This document shows positions 1 to 13,044 of a stretch of 64,000 bases of DNA, piece after piece. Source of the stretch: Chlorella sorokiniana (Eukaryota > Chlorophyta > Trebouxiophyceae > Chlorellales > Chlorellaceae); assembly GCA_025917655.1 (NCBI GenBank), contig CP084617.1:1-64000 (forward strand), written 5' to 3'. Each line of letters opens with the position of its first letter. The first letter of the stretch is position 1. The notes under the pieces are model-generated. The model did not search any database and was not told the origin of the DNA. It saw only the letters and a program-made list of their open reading frames with translations. The translations under genes were made by a program, and so were the position numbers.

Positions 1-199
1 CTAAACCCTAAACCCTAAACCCTAAACCCTAAACCCTAAACCCTAAACCCTAAACCCTAAACCCTAAACCCTAAACCCTAAACCCTAAACCCTAAACCCT
101 AAACCCTAAACCCTAAACCCTAAACCCTAAACCCTAAACCCTAAACCCTAAACCCTAAACCCTAAACCCTAAACCCTAAACCCTAAACCCTAAACCCTT
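1..199. repeat. Telomere, CCCTAAA repeats
   Basis: About 28 uninterrupted 7-base units of CCCTAAA run from the first base. This is the C-rich strand of the plant-type TTTAGGG telomere, read inward from a left chromosome end. The same unit is known from land plants and from Chlorella-type algae. It shows that the window starts at a real chromosome end and fixes the orientation of the contig. Confidence 0.98.
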
Positions 200-330
200 A
201 ACCCTAAAACCTGAACCCTAAAACCCTAAAACCTAAAACCTAAACCCTAAACCCTAACACTAAAACACTAAAACCCATCGGAAGGCCTCGTTTAGGGTTT
301 TCTCAAACCCCAAACCCTAAATATCATTGA
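200..330. repeat. Degenerate telomeric repeats
   Basis: Variant units such as CCTAAAA, CCTGAAC and ACTAAAA follow the perfect array, and the last recognisable pieces sit near 296-322. The inverted piece TTTAGGGTTT occurs at about 291-300. This is the usual decayed inner edge of a telomere, where telomerase-made units are no longer renewed. Confidence 0.9.
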
Positions 331-1279
331 AGTTTTCTTTGCATTTTCCGCCTTGTCAACAGCATTTCTCATGATGCCTAGCCGATTTCAGGGCTTCCAT
401 GCTTAAACGGGTCATTTAACCTGGGTTTCGCCGCTTGATCTGCTTTGCCATGCATCGTTCTGATAACCCCTAACTCTGACTTGTGCCCGCCCTCCCCCCT
501 CTTCTCCCCTCCTCCTGTCTCTTTGCTCCATCTCTTGCTTGGCTGCCGGTCCTGGGGTCCACCTCATGCTTTCGCTCGATACTCCCTGCCTCCTTGTTTC
601 TGTTCCCTTGCCTCACCCTCACCCTTCACTCTCACCTCATGCACAACAGTCACCGACGGTTCGGTGATTGACCATAGGCAGACTTTAACTGTAACACACA
701 TGCCATGCTGCTTTAAACCCTAACCCCTGCCACCCTTCGCCTACATGCCACCATCTCTGTCATGACATTCATGTGCTGACAATTTACGAACTTGCTTGCA
801 ACATGTTTGCACGACGTTGTCACGGCGGGTCAGCGGGCCCACCATTGTCGGTACCTGATGCAGTGCTGACGCAACCCCTGTTGTGTATGATCAAGTAAAA
901 CGAAGCGCTTGCGCTGCACAACGTTGTCTCTGAAGCTACACCTGCACTTCCTGCATTAATGCACACCGCAAACGTGGCTCGGTACAACCCATGTGCAACA
1001 CTTGATTACTGAGCATTGTCCATGCCCTTGGAACTAATTAGCTGCCAGAACATGGCGATTCGGTTACCTTGGGTGTGACAATAATGTATATTCACACCTC
1101 AAATCAGGAACGAGCCACCCAGCAGAGGGCTGCCCAGCACTGTGCACGACGACGGCGGCGCAGTCAGCGGTGGATGTTTTGAAATGCCGATTACCCCTTC
1201 CTGGCCCGTAATCCATCGAGTAGAGCCATCCTTGTTTTTGCAAAAGGTTTGCTGCAATCGCTGCCACTCTGCGCGCGAC
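331..1279. other. Short unique subtelomere
   Basis: About 950 bases with no supported gene, less GC-rich than the rest of the window. Small open frames at 445-723 are rich in Leu, Pro and Ser and look like chance frames. A single telomere-like piece (AAACCCTAA) lies near 715-723. No tandem satellite or transposon is visible. The right part must hold the promoter and 5' UTR of the gene starting at 1280. Confidence 0.6.
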
Positions 1280-4200
1280 ATGGCGCTGCTGCGGCAGCAT
1301 CTCGAGCGGCTGCGAGTTCCATCCCTCCTCGTGCAACTTCCAGCGGTATACGGTGTGTTTGAGGAGCTGAAAGAACGACACGACCTGACTAGACCTGAAC
1401 GGGACTCTGCCATCGCACAATGTCTTTCTCAATCGAGTGTGGTGCGTCGCTTACAATACATTTTTGTATGTCTCAAACGCGTGGCAGAGCGGCGTGCCTC
1501 CCAGGGTTCTCGCCGGCTGATGCCGCCTGCCGCTGCCGCTCACAGTGCTGCACTGAGCATTGTGAACTTCATCTCTGCAGGCAGCAGTGGAGGCAGCTGT
1601 GCAACAGCTCTTGCGGCTGACTAGCACCGGCATTTGCAGCGCTGCTGACGCCGAGGATCACCTCCTTGCAGCGTTGGCTGTGGCAAGCGCAGCCACAGCC
1701 GCCCCGTTGACGACAGGCTTGCTTCAGCTGTACCAATCCGCGCTCGACAGCCAACCGAGCTGCCGAGACACAGCAGAAGCCGCCGTTTCCGTATCATGGC
1801 GCAGCCACCCACTCTGCAAGGTACTGCTTGCCAACAGCACGGCGGCACAGCCGCTGTTGCTTGGCGTCTTACAATGGGTCAGTCGCGTCGCGGATGAGGA
1901 GGCATCAGACCGCTTCAGCGTCCTTCTAAGGAGTCTGGAGCCCTTCCTCACCTTTGCAATGTTGGATCCCCAATTGGCGCTGCAGCAGCCGCTCCTAGCC
2001 CTGCAGCTGTTCACAGCTTTGGCACGATTAGCTTGCAGCTGCCGCAGCCAACACACCCAGTTGCAGCTCCTGCGGCTCCTTGTGGCTCGGCTGCCCGCCT
2101 TTCGACTCGTCGCCGTAAGTGACCTGCCGCAAGAGTGCGTGGCAGCACAGGCTTTGGCGGTTGTCATGGATGTTGTGGAAACCTTGGACTGCGAACCTGG
2201 TAGGCAGGGTGGATGTTTTGTTTACCTGCTCTGACGAGGCATGATCAATTGCCAACTACTGCATTGCACTCCATGCACCTCCCATGACTTGCAGATTCAG
2301 CTATCATTTCTGCCCTCGCGTCCCACATCGTATCTCTCAGCCACGAAGCCATCCTTGCATCGGCCGATGCGCTCCTCCAGCAGCTGCTGGCAGCTGTGGC
2401 TCACCTGGCCAGGTTCTGGCCGCACCTTGTGCTTCCTTATGCTGCTCACCTAGGCGCGCATCTACTGCAACAGCCTGGCAGTTCCTCGGCACTCAGCAGC
2501 TCGGCAACACGCGGCATTTTTGCACTGATCAGTCAGCTTCTTCCAGAGGCAGCGCACGTTCAGCCTAATGACGGAATGGCCTGCGATCAGCTGGCAGCAT
2601 ACCTAATGCTGCCAATGCTGCAGCAGCTATCTTTACCCTCGGCCACCAGTGATATTCGACAATGGGCCGCCTGCACTTGGTCGCTGCTCACCCAGTTTAG
2701 CGCTTCAAACATTGCCGCTACAGGCATCGTCAGCAACCAGCGGTGCCCCCGCCTGCATGGGCTTGCGGCAGAGCATGATGCAGCGCAGATGTGTTTGCAA
2801 AGGCTGTGGGTCAGGCCAACGGAGGCCCGCTGCTGGCTGTCTTCATTGCAGCTTGCCATGGCAGACAACAGCAGCAGCAGCAGCAGAGCTGCCAAAGATC
2901 AGCAGCACGTGCACGCTGGAGCGCTGCTGGTCTGCTGCGCCTTCCTCAGCCACTCTGTTGACTCATTGCAGCATGCAGCTTTGGGTGCGTTGGCGGCTGC
3001 CATCGCGGAGGCACCCCTGCTTGGGCTGTCACTTCTCCCGCTGATCGTGCAACAGTTGCAACGGCATGTGGATTTCTTTATATCAGGTGTGCCTCCTTAA
3101 CACAATTTTAAGCTGCATGAATGTTCCACGCTCTTTCTGAAAGTAACATCACGTGTTGCAGGCAAGCGCAGGCAGCCTTCTCCCATTATGCTGGACCTCT
3201 TACACTTGCTGACTTCATGTGGTCAGCACCCGGCCGCCCTGCCGATTGTAGTCCGCACACTGCAACCATTCTTAGCTTCGGGTAAGCCCTTCCCTGCTTG
3301 CGAACATATGCTACCACCAGGTATGTTTGCACTCGCAAGACGGGCTGCCCGTTACTTCTTGCAGGCAAGTCTGAGATTCTGCAGGCGGTTGGTTTGCGCT
3401 TGTTGTGCCAGCTGTGGCGTCAGTGCGGGGACGCGCGTACGCTCCATTGCGCACAGCTGTCATTGGTAGGCATGTTTTTGCATTATTGAAAGGAAGCTGT
3501 TGTGGGTTGCAGATCACATACATCATGTTAATTTCATAGTCACATTAACGTTGTCAACTCATCTCCTTGCTCCACCAGGTTGTACTGCTCCAGTCCAAAA
3601 GCCCGGGACACTGCTTCGAGTGACACAGGCAGATTGCCTGCGGGAGATTGCCTCCATTGATCCTGATAAGGCCATTGAATTAGTGGGGCTTGTGCAGGTG
3701 ACTTGAAATGTTCAAATTGCATAAACTATGCGATCCAGACATGTACCATTTTCCAATGCATGGTGGTCTTGCGTGCAGGAATGCCTTTCTGATGATGCAC
3801 CTGCAGTGCAAGCTGCAGGCCTTCAATGCGTGGCTCTCTTGTGCGAGGCTGATTTGCTTGAGTTTTATTCTGCTTGGCGTGTAGTGCATGCCAATCTGCC
3901 TCACCTACCAGAGGATCCCCTTCCAGCAGCAGCTTGGGTGAGAAGGGATGTGTTTGGAGTAAGACAAGCTGTGTGTGGTCATCTGAAAGCTTGTGAGCAC
4001 GTGCTTGCACATTATGCCTTGTGGTACTTCAAGGGGTCATGTATGCGTATGCATCCACCCTTTCCAGGTCCGCTTGTTGGGCAACGCCGCCCTGGATGCT
4101 GCAGTGCAGCCTGAAGCAGCAGCGGCCATCATTGATGCGTTGTGGCTGGCTGCAGCAAATGAGCACCCTCAGGTTTGTCGTCTGTGTTACAACTGAGATA

Positions 4201-7200
4201 GTCAAGTATGTCATGGATGCTGTATCTTCAGCCTTCCCTCAACCTCCTCTTGCAGGTTCGGTGTCAAGCATATGCATCGCTTGCCTGTTTCGATCTGGCA
4301 ACAATGGAGGAGGCCGGCACTCTTCGGCCGATAAGCTCCTTTGTTGAGCTGTTGCGAGCTGAGGCCCAGCATCAGCGGCCATCCTTGCACATCCAGGAAA
4401 CCTCTGCAAATGCCTTCAGGATGCGTGGCCAGCAGGCTGCAGCTGCGCAGGCATTAACAGCATGCGAGGTGCTGGTATGTTCAGCGCTTACGCACGAGCA
4501 CGCAGTTCGGCGCCGGCCAGGGCCAGTCGACAGAGCTGCTGGCCATAGCCGTCCCTTCAGCACTGGTGCTACGGCTGCCGAACATCGCCTGCAGGCAGCT
4601 GTACCCAAACAGCTGTTGGGCGGCTCTGCAATGGCCGGTGCAGAGTTCCTGCAGCGCGTGCACGATCTTCCAGCATCGGCAGTAATGTACTTGTATGCCC
4701 CGCCTCCGCCTGCAGCGGGCAGCAAAGCTTCTGCAGCAGCTGTTCGGCAGACGCCTGCCGACTACCGCGCAGTGTTTGACGAGATAGCAAAACAGCCTTT
4801 GGCAGCAGAGGCAGCTGCCGCCGCAGTAGACGATGCGTGCGCAGCCGCTGATTTGCTGGATGCATGGGCAACGTTCCTGCGTCGCTGGATGGCAGCGGGG
4901 CGGTCAGCGCAGCGCCAGTCGGAGGCAGGGGATCAGCCTGACGCCGCTGCAGCATTGCAGGCATGGAATGCCATGGGCAGGCTCCTTGCTGACGGCGCGC
5001 CGGCGGTTGCAGCAAATGCAGCCTGGGCCGCCGCAGCTCTCTGTTGCAGCACGCCTCAACCTCTCCCTCAGCTTGTAGCTGCTGTACATGGCGCCTTGAT
5101 GGAGGCAGCAGCACCAGGCAGCCAGCGGCCTGCTGTCCTGAGAAGAGCAGCACTATCCGCTCTTGGCGCAACGGTGAATGTGGTGCGCTTGGCCTTGGGT
5201 GAGCCAGCCGCGCATGAGCTGCTGCAGTTGCTGCAAGAGCGCCTGCAGAGCCTAACGCTCGGCAAGAGTGCAGCAGATGCTACATGCGCAGCCACTGCTT
5301 TGGGGCTAGCATGCCGGGCGCTGGCCAGTGCTGCTGCACATGGGCCTGGCAGCAACAGCTCTCTACCGGTTGCAGCAGATAAGCAGCTGAACGGTGGGCT
5401 TGGCAGCTTGTTGGCAACCCTTGCCGCTCTGTTGCCAGACAGTGGCGACAGCATGTTCGATGCTGCTGCTGCCGTCGGATTGCCGCTGCCAGAAGTGCCA
5501 CCAACAGCAGCTGCGTTGCCAGACCGCCAGGTCATCCTGTCCTCGGTCGCCCTCGCCGCAGCGACAGCAGTTCAAATGTCAGACACACCCTTTGCGCAGC
5601 TGCTGCCAGGTGTTGTGCAGCAGTTGCAGCAGCTGCTGTTGGCGGAGGCCTTGCCTGCTGCTGCGCCTGCGCTTTGCGCACTGCTCGCAGCAGCAGCTGC
5701 GGCGGCCTACCGGGCAAAAGTGTTGGACAATTCCGACGTTAGCAGCACGCTTCGTGTACTGCTGTCCTTGTCCAGCGTGAACCCGCGCAGCAGCAATGCG
5801 GCCGTAGCTTCAGATGGCAGCCTGCCTGGCGCTGCAGCGCTGGCAGCAGCACGGCTGATCACGTCTGCTGTGCAGCATGGCTTTGCAGCCATGTCACCCG
5901 ATGAGTCCCCAGCTGGACTTGCGCAGCGTCTCCTTGCTCTGATCAATGTTGCCGGCAAGCTGCAGCACAGCTTGGCAGCCAAACGTCAGGCAGCAACCGG
6001 GCTGGCAGTGCTGCTGCGTGCCGGAGCAGTGGAGACCGACACTGCGGAGTACAGGCCTGCGCTGGCTGCCTTGGAGCGCCTGGCTTTCAGCGACAGCGAT
6101 CCTCGCGCACGCCACGCTTGCGCCCAGCCGCTGGCGGCTTTGTGCCACGCTGCCAGACGCAAAGGTGTTGCGAGTGGTGCAGCTGGCGCTTCCGGGTCCG
6201 CTGGCAAGAAAGGGCTGGGCCAGCTGGCCCCTGACGGCGCTTTGCGGCCGCTGCTTGAAGCCGCGATTGAGGGGCGCTGGATGCTTGGCCGTAAGTCGTG
6301 CCTGTTGTTCAGTTGCGTTGTCTCTTGCCATGCCGAACACAGCTGCATGCATCGCCCTGTGCCCTGTGTTTGCGAAGCGGTTGTCTGAAGGTCAGTGATG
6401 TCCTCCAATGCAGCCCCCAGGAACAGCAGCCTACCGACAGACTGACAGCTGTGGAAGCCGCAGCCATCCTGCGGTGCCTGGCGACAGCAGAGCGCCTGCC
6501 GCCGTTGAACTACGGCAGCGTGTGCCGCCGCGCTTTGCGGGAGCATGGCGGCCTGGCGTCAACTGCATCTGTACACGTGGAGCAGGCAGTGGTTCGGTTT
6601 GCGGCTGTGCAGGGCAGCCGCCAGCAGCAGCAGTATCACCTTGCGGATTTGGTGGCAGAGTTGCTGAGTCCCAGCAGCCTGGAGGCAGCATCTACCTCAG
6701 TTCAACAAGCCCTGCTGATCCAGCTTTCAGGCCTGCTGGCCACCCTTCCAGAAACACACGCAGCAGCCGTGCTGGGTGCAACATGTCGGCATGTGAGTGC
6801 CATGGGTGTTGGCAACCAGCTGCAGCTGCCGCTCATGGAAGCCTTGGAGCAGCTGCTGGGCAGCAAAGCACCTGGCAGCCCCATCCTGCAGCAGGCGGCC
6901 CTTCATGCGTTCACTGACCAGCTGTTCCCGCAGCTGCCCACACCTGGGATGTACCCGCTCCGCTTCTCGGCGATGCTGCATCCTGTTGCAGCTGGGGAAG
7001 AGCAGTCGCAGCGGAGCCCCTTGTCGGCCAGGCAGCGCGTATGGGCTGCAGCACTGCGTTGCCTGCAGTTGGTGCCGCGTGAGCACCTCTCCGCCTTCCT
7101 CCAGTCGCAGCTGAGGCATGCGCCGGTGCAAGCGACCTTTGCCACAGCAGCCTTGGTGACCTCTGGCAGCCTCGACGTTGGGGCGCTGCAGCACCCGCGC

Positions 7201-7827
7201 AACCTCCTGCTGGCAGTCGACCTTGGTGCTGGCGGCCTAACCTGGCAGCAGCAGGGCTTCGTCGCCGCGTTTATCAGCCGCGCTGTGGCAACGCTGCCGG
7301 CCATGGCACAGCAGCAGTGGCTGCTGGACACTCTGGATGCATGCAAGGTATTGAATGCGCGCATCGTCTGCTTGCGTTTATCAACCGTGTTCCGTGTGCG
7401 CAGGACTGCTGTCTATTGCTGTGGATCATGCCCCTTTCCCTGCCTTTTCTCGCCCATGCAGGTCTGCCCTCATCCTGCAGCCGCGTTTCAGCTTGCAGCA
7501 GCACTTGTTGCAAGCATGGCAGCTGCGCACACGAGCGACGAGCTAGCAGCCGACCACGTCTCCTGTGCTGGCTCGCCGGAGGGCCCCATGCACAACCTGC
7601 CATTCACGCTGCCGGCATTGCTGGCAAGCCCGGCATGGCGCGCAGGGAATGCCGCAGCCATGCTGTTGCAGCGGCTGTTAGCTGCAGTGAAGGCAGTGCA
7701 GGCTTCTCCGCCGCCGCCAGGGGCGCAGGCTCAGATCTGCAGCGCGGACCTGCTGCGCCGCTGCCTGTTGGCAGCCCGTCACCAGCTGCCGCCCGACATG
7801 TGGCAGCAGCTTGCAGGGCTCTTTTGA
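1280..7827 (+). CDS. RST1: Focadhesin / RST1-like ARM-repeat protein
   Basis: A very large, multi-exon helical-repeat protein of roughly 1,800-1,900 residues, the normal size of plant RST1 and animal focadhesin (FOCAD). Plant RST1 works with RIPR as a cofactor linking the SKI complex to the cytoplasmic RNA exosome, and FOCAD likewise binds SKI. The ATG at 1280 is chosen because the N-terminus (LRQHLERLRVPSLLVQLPAV) aligns with the RST1 start; the first intron runs from about 1440 to 1580. Family signatures in order are SHPLCKVLLA and LEPFLTFAML (about 1800-1960), KRRQPSPIMLDLLHLL (about 3165), DCLREIASIDPDKAIELVGL (about 3637) and ECLSDDAPAVQAAGLQC (about 3779). The last two long exons (about 4256-6290 and 6410-7827) are Ala/Leu/Gln-rich. 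It ends 100 bases before the convergent NUP85 stop and begins only 1.3 kb from the chromosome tip. Confidence 0.85.
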
Positions 7828-7926
7828 CAGCGTTCTCGACATGACGTAGCGAACCTTCAAACATGCACCAATTTCGCATGCATGCCAGGTCGACGCTTAC
7901 CCCTGTCAAAACGTTCCAGCCGGCAA

Positions 7927-10900
7927 CTAAGTTATAACTGCGGCTGCAGCTGCAGGCTGCCGCATGTGGCTTCCCGCCAAGCAGCGCACAAGCGCCAGAC
8001 GCGCCGTCTGCACCGCACTTGCCAGTGCGGAACCATCTGGCCCTGGAGGCAGCCTGCCTTCCGCACTCTGCGTGAGGGAGTGCGGGCGGTGTGGGTGGGT
8101 GGGTGGGTGTGCGTGCGTAAGTGTGTGAGTGTGTGGTGCTGCGGGTGGTTCGGGGTGGGAAGGGGGTCGCAGGGCACACGAAACACGGACAGCGGGCGAT
8201 GCCAGCAGGGCACACGCTTCCTTGAGCCCCATCCGGCCATAGACCCACCAGCAGCCAGCGCAGAAGGTACAGCACGTCTTGCTCTGCCAGCTCTCCAGGG
8301 GCAAGCGTGGGCACCGCGCCGCACACCAGGCGCAGGCACGAGTCGCGCTGGCGCTCCGGCAGCTGCGCCAGCGCCGCCACTGCCGCGTGCAGGCCGCCGT
8401 CCGCCGCGCCGCCACGCTGCCGCAGCAGGCGGTGTACCGCAAGCAGTGCTCTGCGGCGGCGCTGCCAGGGGGCAGCGCCTCCAACGTGGGCTGCAGGACG
8501 TCCAGCGCAGCGGCCTGCTCAGGGGACACCTGCCCCGCGCTGACGGCATCTGCCAGCGGCCGCAGCACAAGGTCGGCGCGCCGCAGGTCGTCCGCAGCCG
8601 CCAGCCAGGCGAGCGCCGCGCCCGGCTGGCCCGCCTGCCAGCAGAGCACGCCCTGGCGCCGCCGGATGTCTGCAGTGCGGGGAGGGCAGGCTGATGAAAG
8701 CGGTGCTGACGGCAGCATCAGCTGCGGTCACTGCATGGCTGCCAGCAACAGCAGTGGCACCAGCAACTCGCTGTCACCGTTGATCTCGCGGGCCAGCCCG
8801 GCACCTGCAAGCGCAGAACCGCCCACCTTGTGCAGCCCGCAGCAGTCCCTGCCGGTCCGCCGCCTCGGCCGCCTTGCGCGCCGCCCATGGCTGGCCCGGC
8901 GCCAGCGGCAGGCTGCGCAGCAGAGCGGCCAGCGCGGGCGTCCGTGGGCGGGGGCCCAGGCCAGGTAGGCGGCGGCCAGGGGCCAGGTTGAGGGGTGGGG
9001 GCCAGCGCCAGCGCATACTCCAGCGTGTAGAACTCGACCTGGCTGCCGCCCGCGTGCGGCAGCTCAGCCCCCAGAATGGACGCGCCTGGGCAGCGCAGCG
9101 GGGGTGGGGGAGAGGGGGCGGGTGAAGCAGCATGCGGGCACAGCACATCGAGGGGGCTGGGCGCTCACGAGTGGCGGGCAGGCGGGGCGGAGCGGGGGGA
9201 TGGCAGGGGGCAGCGGCAGAAAGGGCAGTAGGACCGCTGGCAGAACCCGCCCAGCTTGGCAGCGAGCAGCAGGAAGGGCGAGGCCCAGCCTCTGCCGGGC
9301 GGCGGCTGCCTGGCGGCGGCGCTCACCCGCGGGGTGTGCCGCCATGAGGACGGGGGCGTGCGCCATGAACCAGGAGGAGCAGGTGGCGGAGCAGACGCGC
9401 ATGGCGGCCTGCGCCTCCAGCTCCGCGCAAGCGTCCAGCAGCCCCGCCGCAGCCTGCAGGAAGTCGGTGGCTTGCGCGCCGCCGCCTGCCTCAAACGCGC
9501 GCCGCGCCAGCTGCGCCTGCTCTGCGCCGCCGCGGGCCGTGGGGTAGACGTGCAGCAGCTGGGCCACCAGCAGCTCCAGCCAGTTGGCGGCGGCGGAGGC
9601 CAGCGCCGCATCGTCGCCCGCCAGCACCGACAGCAGCGCGCGCAGGCCGGCGGCGGTGGCGGCGTCAGCCTGCTCGCACGCCGCCCACATGCCGCCGTCG
9701 GCGGCCAGCGCCGCGCACTGCGCCTGCCAGGTGCGGCGGTAGGCGGCGAACTCGGCGGCGCTGGCACACTGGCGCCCCGCGCCGGGCGCCGCCGCCCCTG
9801 GTGCCGCCAGCACGGGGAAGCGGCGGAGCAGCAGCGTGGCGGCCTCCAGCCCCGACACCAGCGCCCGCGCGCCGCCGCCGACCGCGTCCAGCATCTCTGC
9901 GGGTCCTTCGTACCGCAGCCAGGCCGAGTGCAGGCCCAGCAGCTCGATCGCGTCGTCCACCCAGCCCAGTGCGACCAGACGCGCGGCGGTGGGCCAGTAG
10001 GCAGGGTGCGCCTCGGGCAGCGAAGCGGCACGGAGCTCCGCCGCCAGTGCTGGGGCCAGTGGCGAGACGCGCACGCCGCCCGCAACAGCAGTCGCATGGG
10101 CACGCAACCAGCTGGTCAGGTCCTGTGGGGGAGGGCAGGCCGGAACAGTGGAGCCGAAACGTGACCAACAAGCGCTGCTAGGCAGACGGCCGAGCAGCGG
10201 CAAGGAGCCAGCAGCGGGGAGGTGGCAGTGCAAGCGCGGCCAGGCCCCGCATCGTTTTCCAAGCAGCCGCCCCGTCAGCGGCCTCACCTGCGCCAGCGAG
10301 GGGTGGGGTTGGTCCCCCCCCGCCGCCGCCGACCGCTCCAGGAAGAAGAGGGAGAGGAGGTCCCACAGCGCCCGCTCCTGCAGCACCACCAGCTCCTCGG
10401 GGTGGCCTCCACGCCCCTGCGCAGGTGGGGGTTAAGGGGGGGAGGCAAGTGGACAGGGAAGGGCGGCATGGCGTGTGCGGCGTCACGGGAGCAGCAGTGC
10501 GAAGGGTGCGAACACGCCAGCCGCCGCCGCATGTCGACCCGCCTCGCTGCACCGAGAACCCTGTAGGGCTGGCGCAGAGCATGCAGCGCACCTGACGCCG
10601 TCGGCACCCAGGATGGCGCTGACGGTGCGGCTGTACTGCAGCGTGGCGCTCCACGCCGCCGGGCTCAGCGGCTCCAGCGCCGCCCCCTGCAGCGACTGGT
10701 ACTGGCCCTGCGTGTCGTACGCGATGCGCCGCTGGCCTGCTGACAGGTCACCCCTGCGGGGGCACAGCTCAAAGGCAGCAGGTTGCTGGACAGCAGCAGG
10801 CTCAAGCACACCGAAGCACAGGCGGGGCAGCGCAGCGGCAGGCAGCGAAACCGGTTGGTGCTGCCTGGCCTGGTGGGCCTGTTCCCTCGAATAGCTGCGA

Positions 10901-11128
10901 TACCGTGACTTCAGCATGCGAAAGCGACCCATCTGCTGCCGAGCCGCTGCAGCGATGGGCAATCGAAAACACAAGCGCTCACCACTGCACAACTGTAGCA
11001 GTTGAGCTGGAGGCTGCGTTGCCATCTGCAAGATCCACAATGTGCAGCTCGTTGCCCAGCCCAAAGCTGGCATACAAGCGACTGCCGATGGCCGGCACTG
11101 CGGCAAGCGTGACGGGCTCGCCGTCCAT
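7927..11128 (-). CDS. NUP85: Nucleoporin NUP85 (NUP75)
   Basis: A subunit of the Y-shaped NUP107-160 scaffold of the nuclear pore. The ATG at 11128 opens MDGEPVTLAAVPAIG, followed by an intron with donor after VVQW and the next exon GDLSAGQRRIAYD and SATLQYSRTVSAIL. The long central exon (about 9330-10130) has HPAYWPTAARLVALGWVDDA, then AYRRTWQAQC and NWLELLVAQLLHVYPTA, all typical of the NUP85 helical solenoid. Next come QVEFYTLEYALAL with HPSTWPLAAAYLAW, then RRRQGVLCWQAGQPGAALAW and LYLLRWLL; the last exon ends QPAAAAAVIT with TAG at 7927-7929. The frame breaks near 8440, where one base seems to be missing. An intron at about 8065-8260 is rich in GTGGGTGG repeats. The stop lies 100 bases from the convergent RST1-like stop. 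Confidence 0.85.
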
Positions 11129-11358
11129 CGTGCTAAAGATAGCTGGGAACTGCGCTACATTACGGCTGGCAGCCCTGATGGGCGGTGCAGGGGCTTAGGT
11201 GGAAGGACGCTTGAAGGACGGCAGGACACCAGGCGGGGGCCCTCGCAGGCTCAACCAGTCAGGATGTAGCCGTTGAATGTAATGCCGAAGAATGAAACCT
11301 ACTTGGCAGCGACATTCATCACCATTTGAGCTTGCAGTTCAGCTTGCAGCTTTACAGG

Positions 11359-12639
11359 TCATGGTGGGTTACCCTGATTGCTGCCGTTTTGCTGCAGCAG
11401 CTGGAAGCCCTGCTGTTGCGGAGCCTGGACGCCAACAAGCCCAGGGGCTGGTGCTGCTGCAACCGGCGCTTCCATCACAGGAGTGAACGGCGCCGTGGAA
11501 TATCCTGCAGCGCCTGCTTGCACCGGTGCAGCGCCTGCTTGCATTGCTGCTGTACCTGGCAATGCTGTCGCGCCGACGCCACCGTGCGGTGCTATTGCTG
11601 CTGACGCGGCTGCTGCCGCTGTTGCTCCTGCAGCCGGTGCTCCGCCTGCAGGTGAAACAGCGGCGGTCCCCACAGCTGCGCTGCCAGCATCTGACTTGGC
11701 CCCCAGGGTAAATTTGAGTTTGATTTTGGGCGCGGGGGCAGCAGGTGCAGCAGGGACGGCTGGTCCGGCTGTTGCCGCAATGGGGTCTATGATTGAAGCC
11801 TGCAGGGGTATGTGAGAAAAGACACTTTGCCATGTACTGATAGAACAAAACCTTCATTAACATTCTGCATACTACTTCATAGCTGCGTATGTGCGTATCC
11901 GTGCTGTACTTGCCTGCGACTTGCCGCGCTTGATGCCAGCAGTGCTGCCCGGCGCGCCAATGGCGGGTGCTAGCGGTGGCACAAAGCGGTGCAGAGGGTA
12001 TGGCTGCGCTTTGGGGTCCTTGTACTGCAAACAAGCACATGAGGCTGTCAGATTGTCAGCAATGGCCAAGTAAGACGAGGGGCGACATCAACGCCCACCG
12101 GGGTGATGAAGGGATGGCGGGGTCCCGCCAGCTCTGGAAGCCGCTCATCTGCAGGGTCACAGCACAAAAGAGGCGACATACGCAGACAGGCAATCAATGC
12201 TGCGCTTCTAGAATCAGCAACCATGCGCAGCCAGCCGTCGGTGCAGCGAGATACAAGAGCTGCTTGGATGTGCTGCTGTGTGTGCACGACTGATGATGAT
12301 GCTGCGACATAGCTCTGTGGGAAATTTTGCAGCACTCAATCGAGTGACCCGGTGCAGCAGCATAGTGGTACATCATCTACAAACAAAACATGCAGCAAAT
12401 GCAAGCACTGCTTCAAGCCAAGGCCTTCCCGGCCACCGCCGCTCTGCTGCCGCCACCCCAGCGGTTTCTGCAGGCCTAACACACCCTACGGCGTTCTCAC
12501 CCGTTCGCTGCCAACGCTCGAACTTCAAATCCTTAGACTTGGGCTCTTTTGACGCCACCCAGACCTTGCGCCAGTGTCGCACTCTGCCTGTAAACTCTTT
12601 TTGTCCGTCATCTCTAGAGTGACGGCCTCTCGTCGCCAT
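11359..12639 (-). CDS. Putative BCL7-like chromatin protein
   Basis: A small protein of at least three exons. The ATG at 12639 opens MATRGRHSRDDGQKEFTG, followed by RVRHWRKVWVASKEP and LKFERWQRTG. The spacing V-R-x-W-x-K-x-W-V then R-W-x-x-T resembles the BCL7 N-terminal domain, found in SWI/SNF (BAF) remodelling complexes of animals and plants. Exon 2 starts at 12024 (YKDPKAQPYPLHRFVPPLAP) and exon 3 near 11800 (ASIIDPIAA, then PKIKLKFTLGAKSDA). The tail is Ala/Pro/Gln-rich and ends SNQGNPP, with TGA at 11359-11361. A reverse-strand TGTAA lies three bases after the stop (11352-11356). The BCL7 assignment rests on one short motif; a green-algal protein of unknown function is the alternative. 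Confidence 0.5.
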
Positions 12640-13044
12640 AGAGTCTGTATTGAAATTGATTCGAGTAACACTGGGCGCTTCAATGGAGGAGCACAATCAC
12701 AACCGGGAGGATGGAGCCTTTGTATGGGACAGTAGGGACTTCACGACAGCGATGGCGTATGTAGCAGCGAGGTCATGAGCCTGCAGGAGTGTCCATGCCG
12801 CTCAACAGCTGCCAGGCTGTCACCTTCTTTTCCTTCGCTTCCCGCTTTGCGTAGTTGTGTGGGCTGTTCATGCATCCCCCATTGCACATTGATCGCCTTT
12901 CATCAGTAAAGTAGCGCGCAGAAGTGCGTTACTGTGACCGTGAACCGCTTCCCACATCTCGAGGCGTGGCTTTGAGGTTCCCAAGGCTCTCAAGGCGGCA
13001 CGACATCCAGCAGCAGGCTCCTACAGGTCTCTCCTGATAACCCG
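12640..13044. other. Divergent promoter region
   Basis: About 405 bases between the start of the BCL7-like gene (-) and the start of the GT61 gene (+). No open frame or repeat stands out. It probably holds both promoters and 5' UTRs; I recognise no specific element. Confidence 0.5.

Noticed and set aside
8080-8170. GTGGGTGG-rich stretch as an interstitial telomere
   Set aside because: The unit does not match TTTAGGG; it lies in an intron of NUP85 and is simple sequence.
9256-10164. Forward open frame of 302 codons
   Set aside because: Antisense to the long NUP85 exon, which carries clear conserved motifs.
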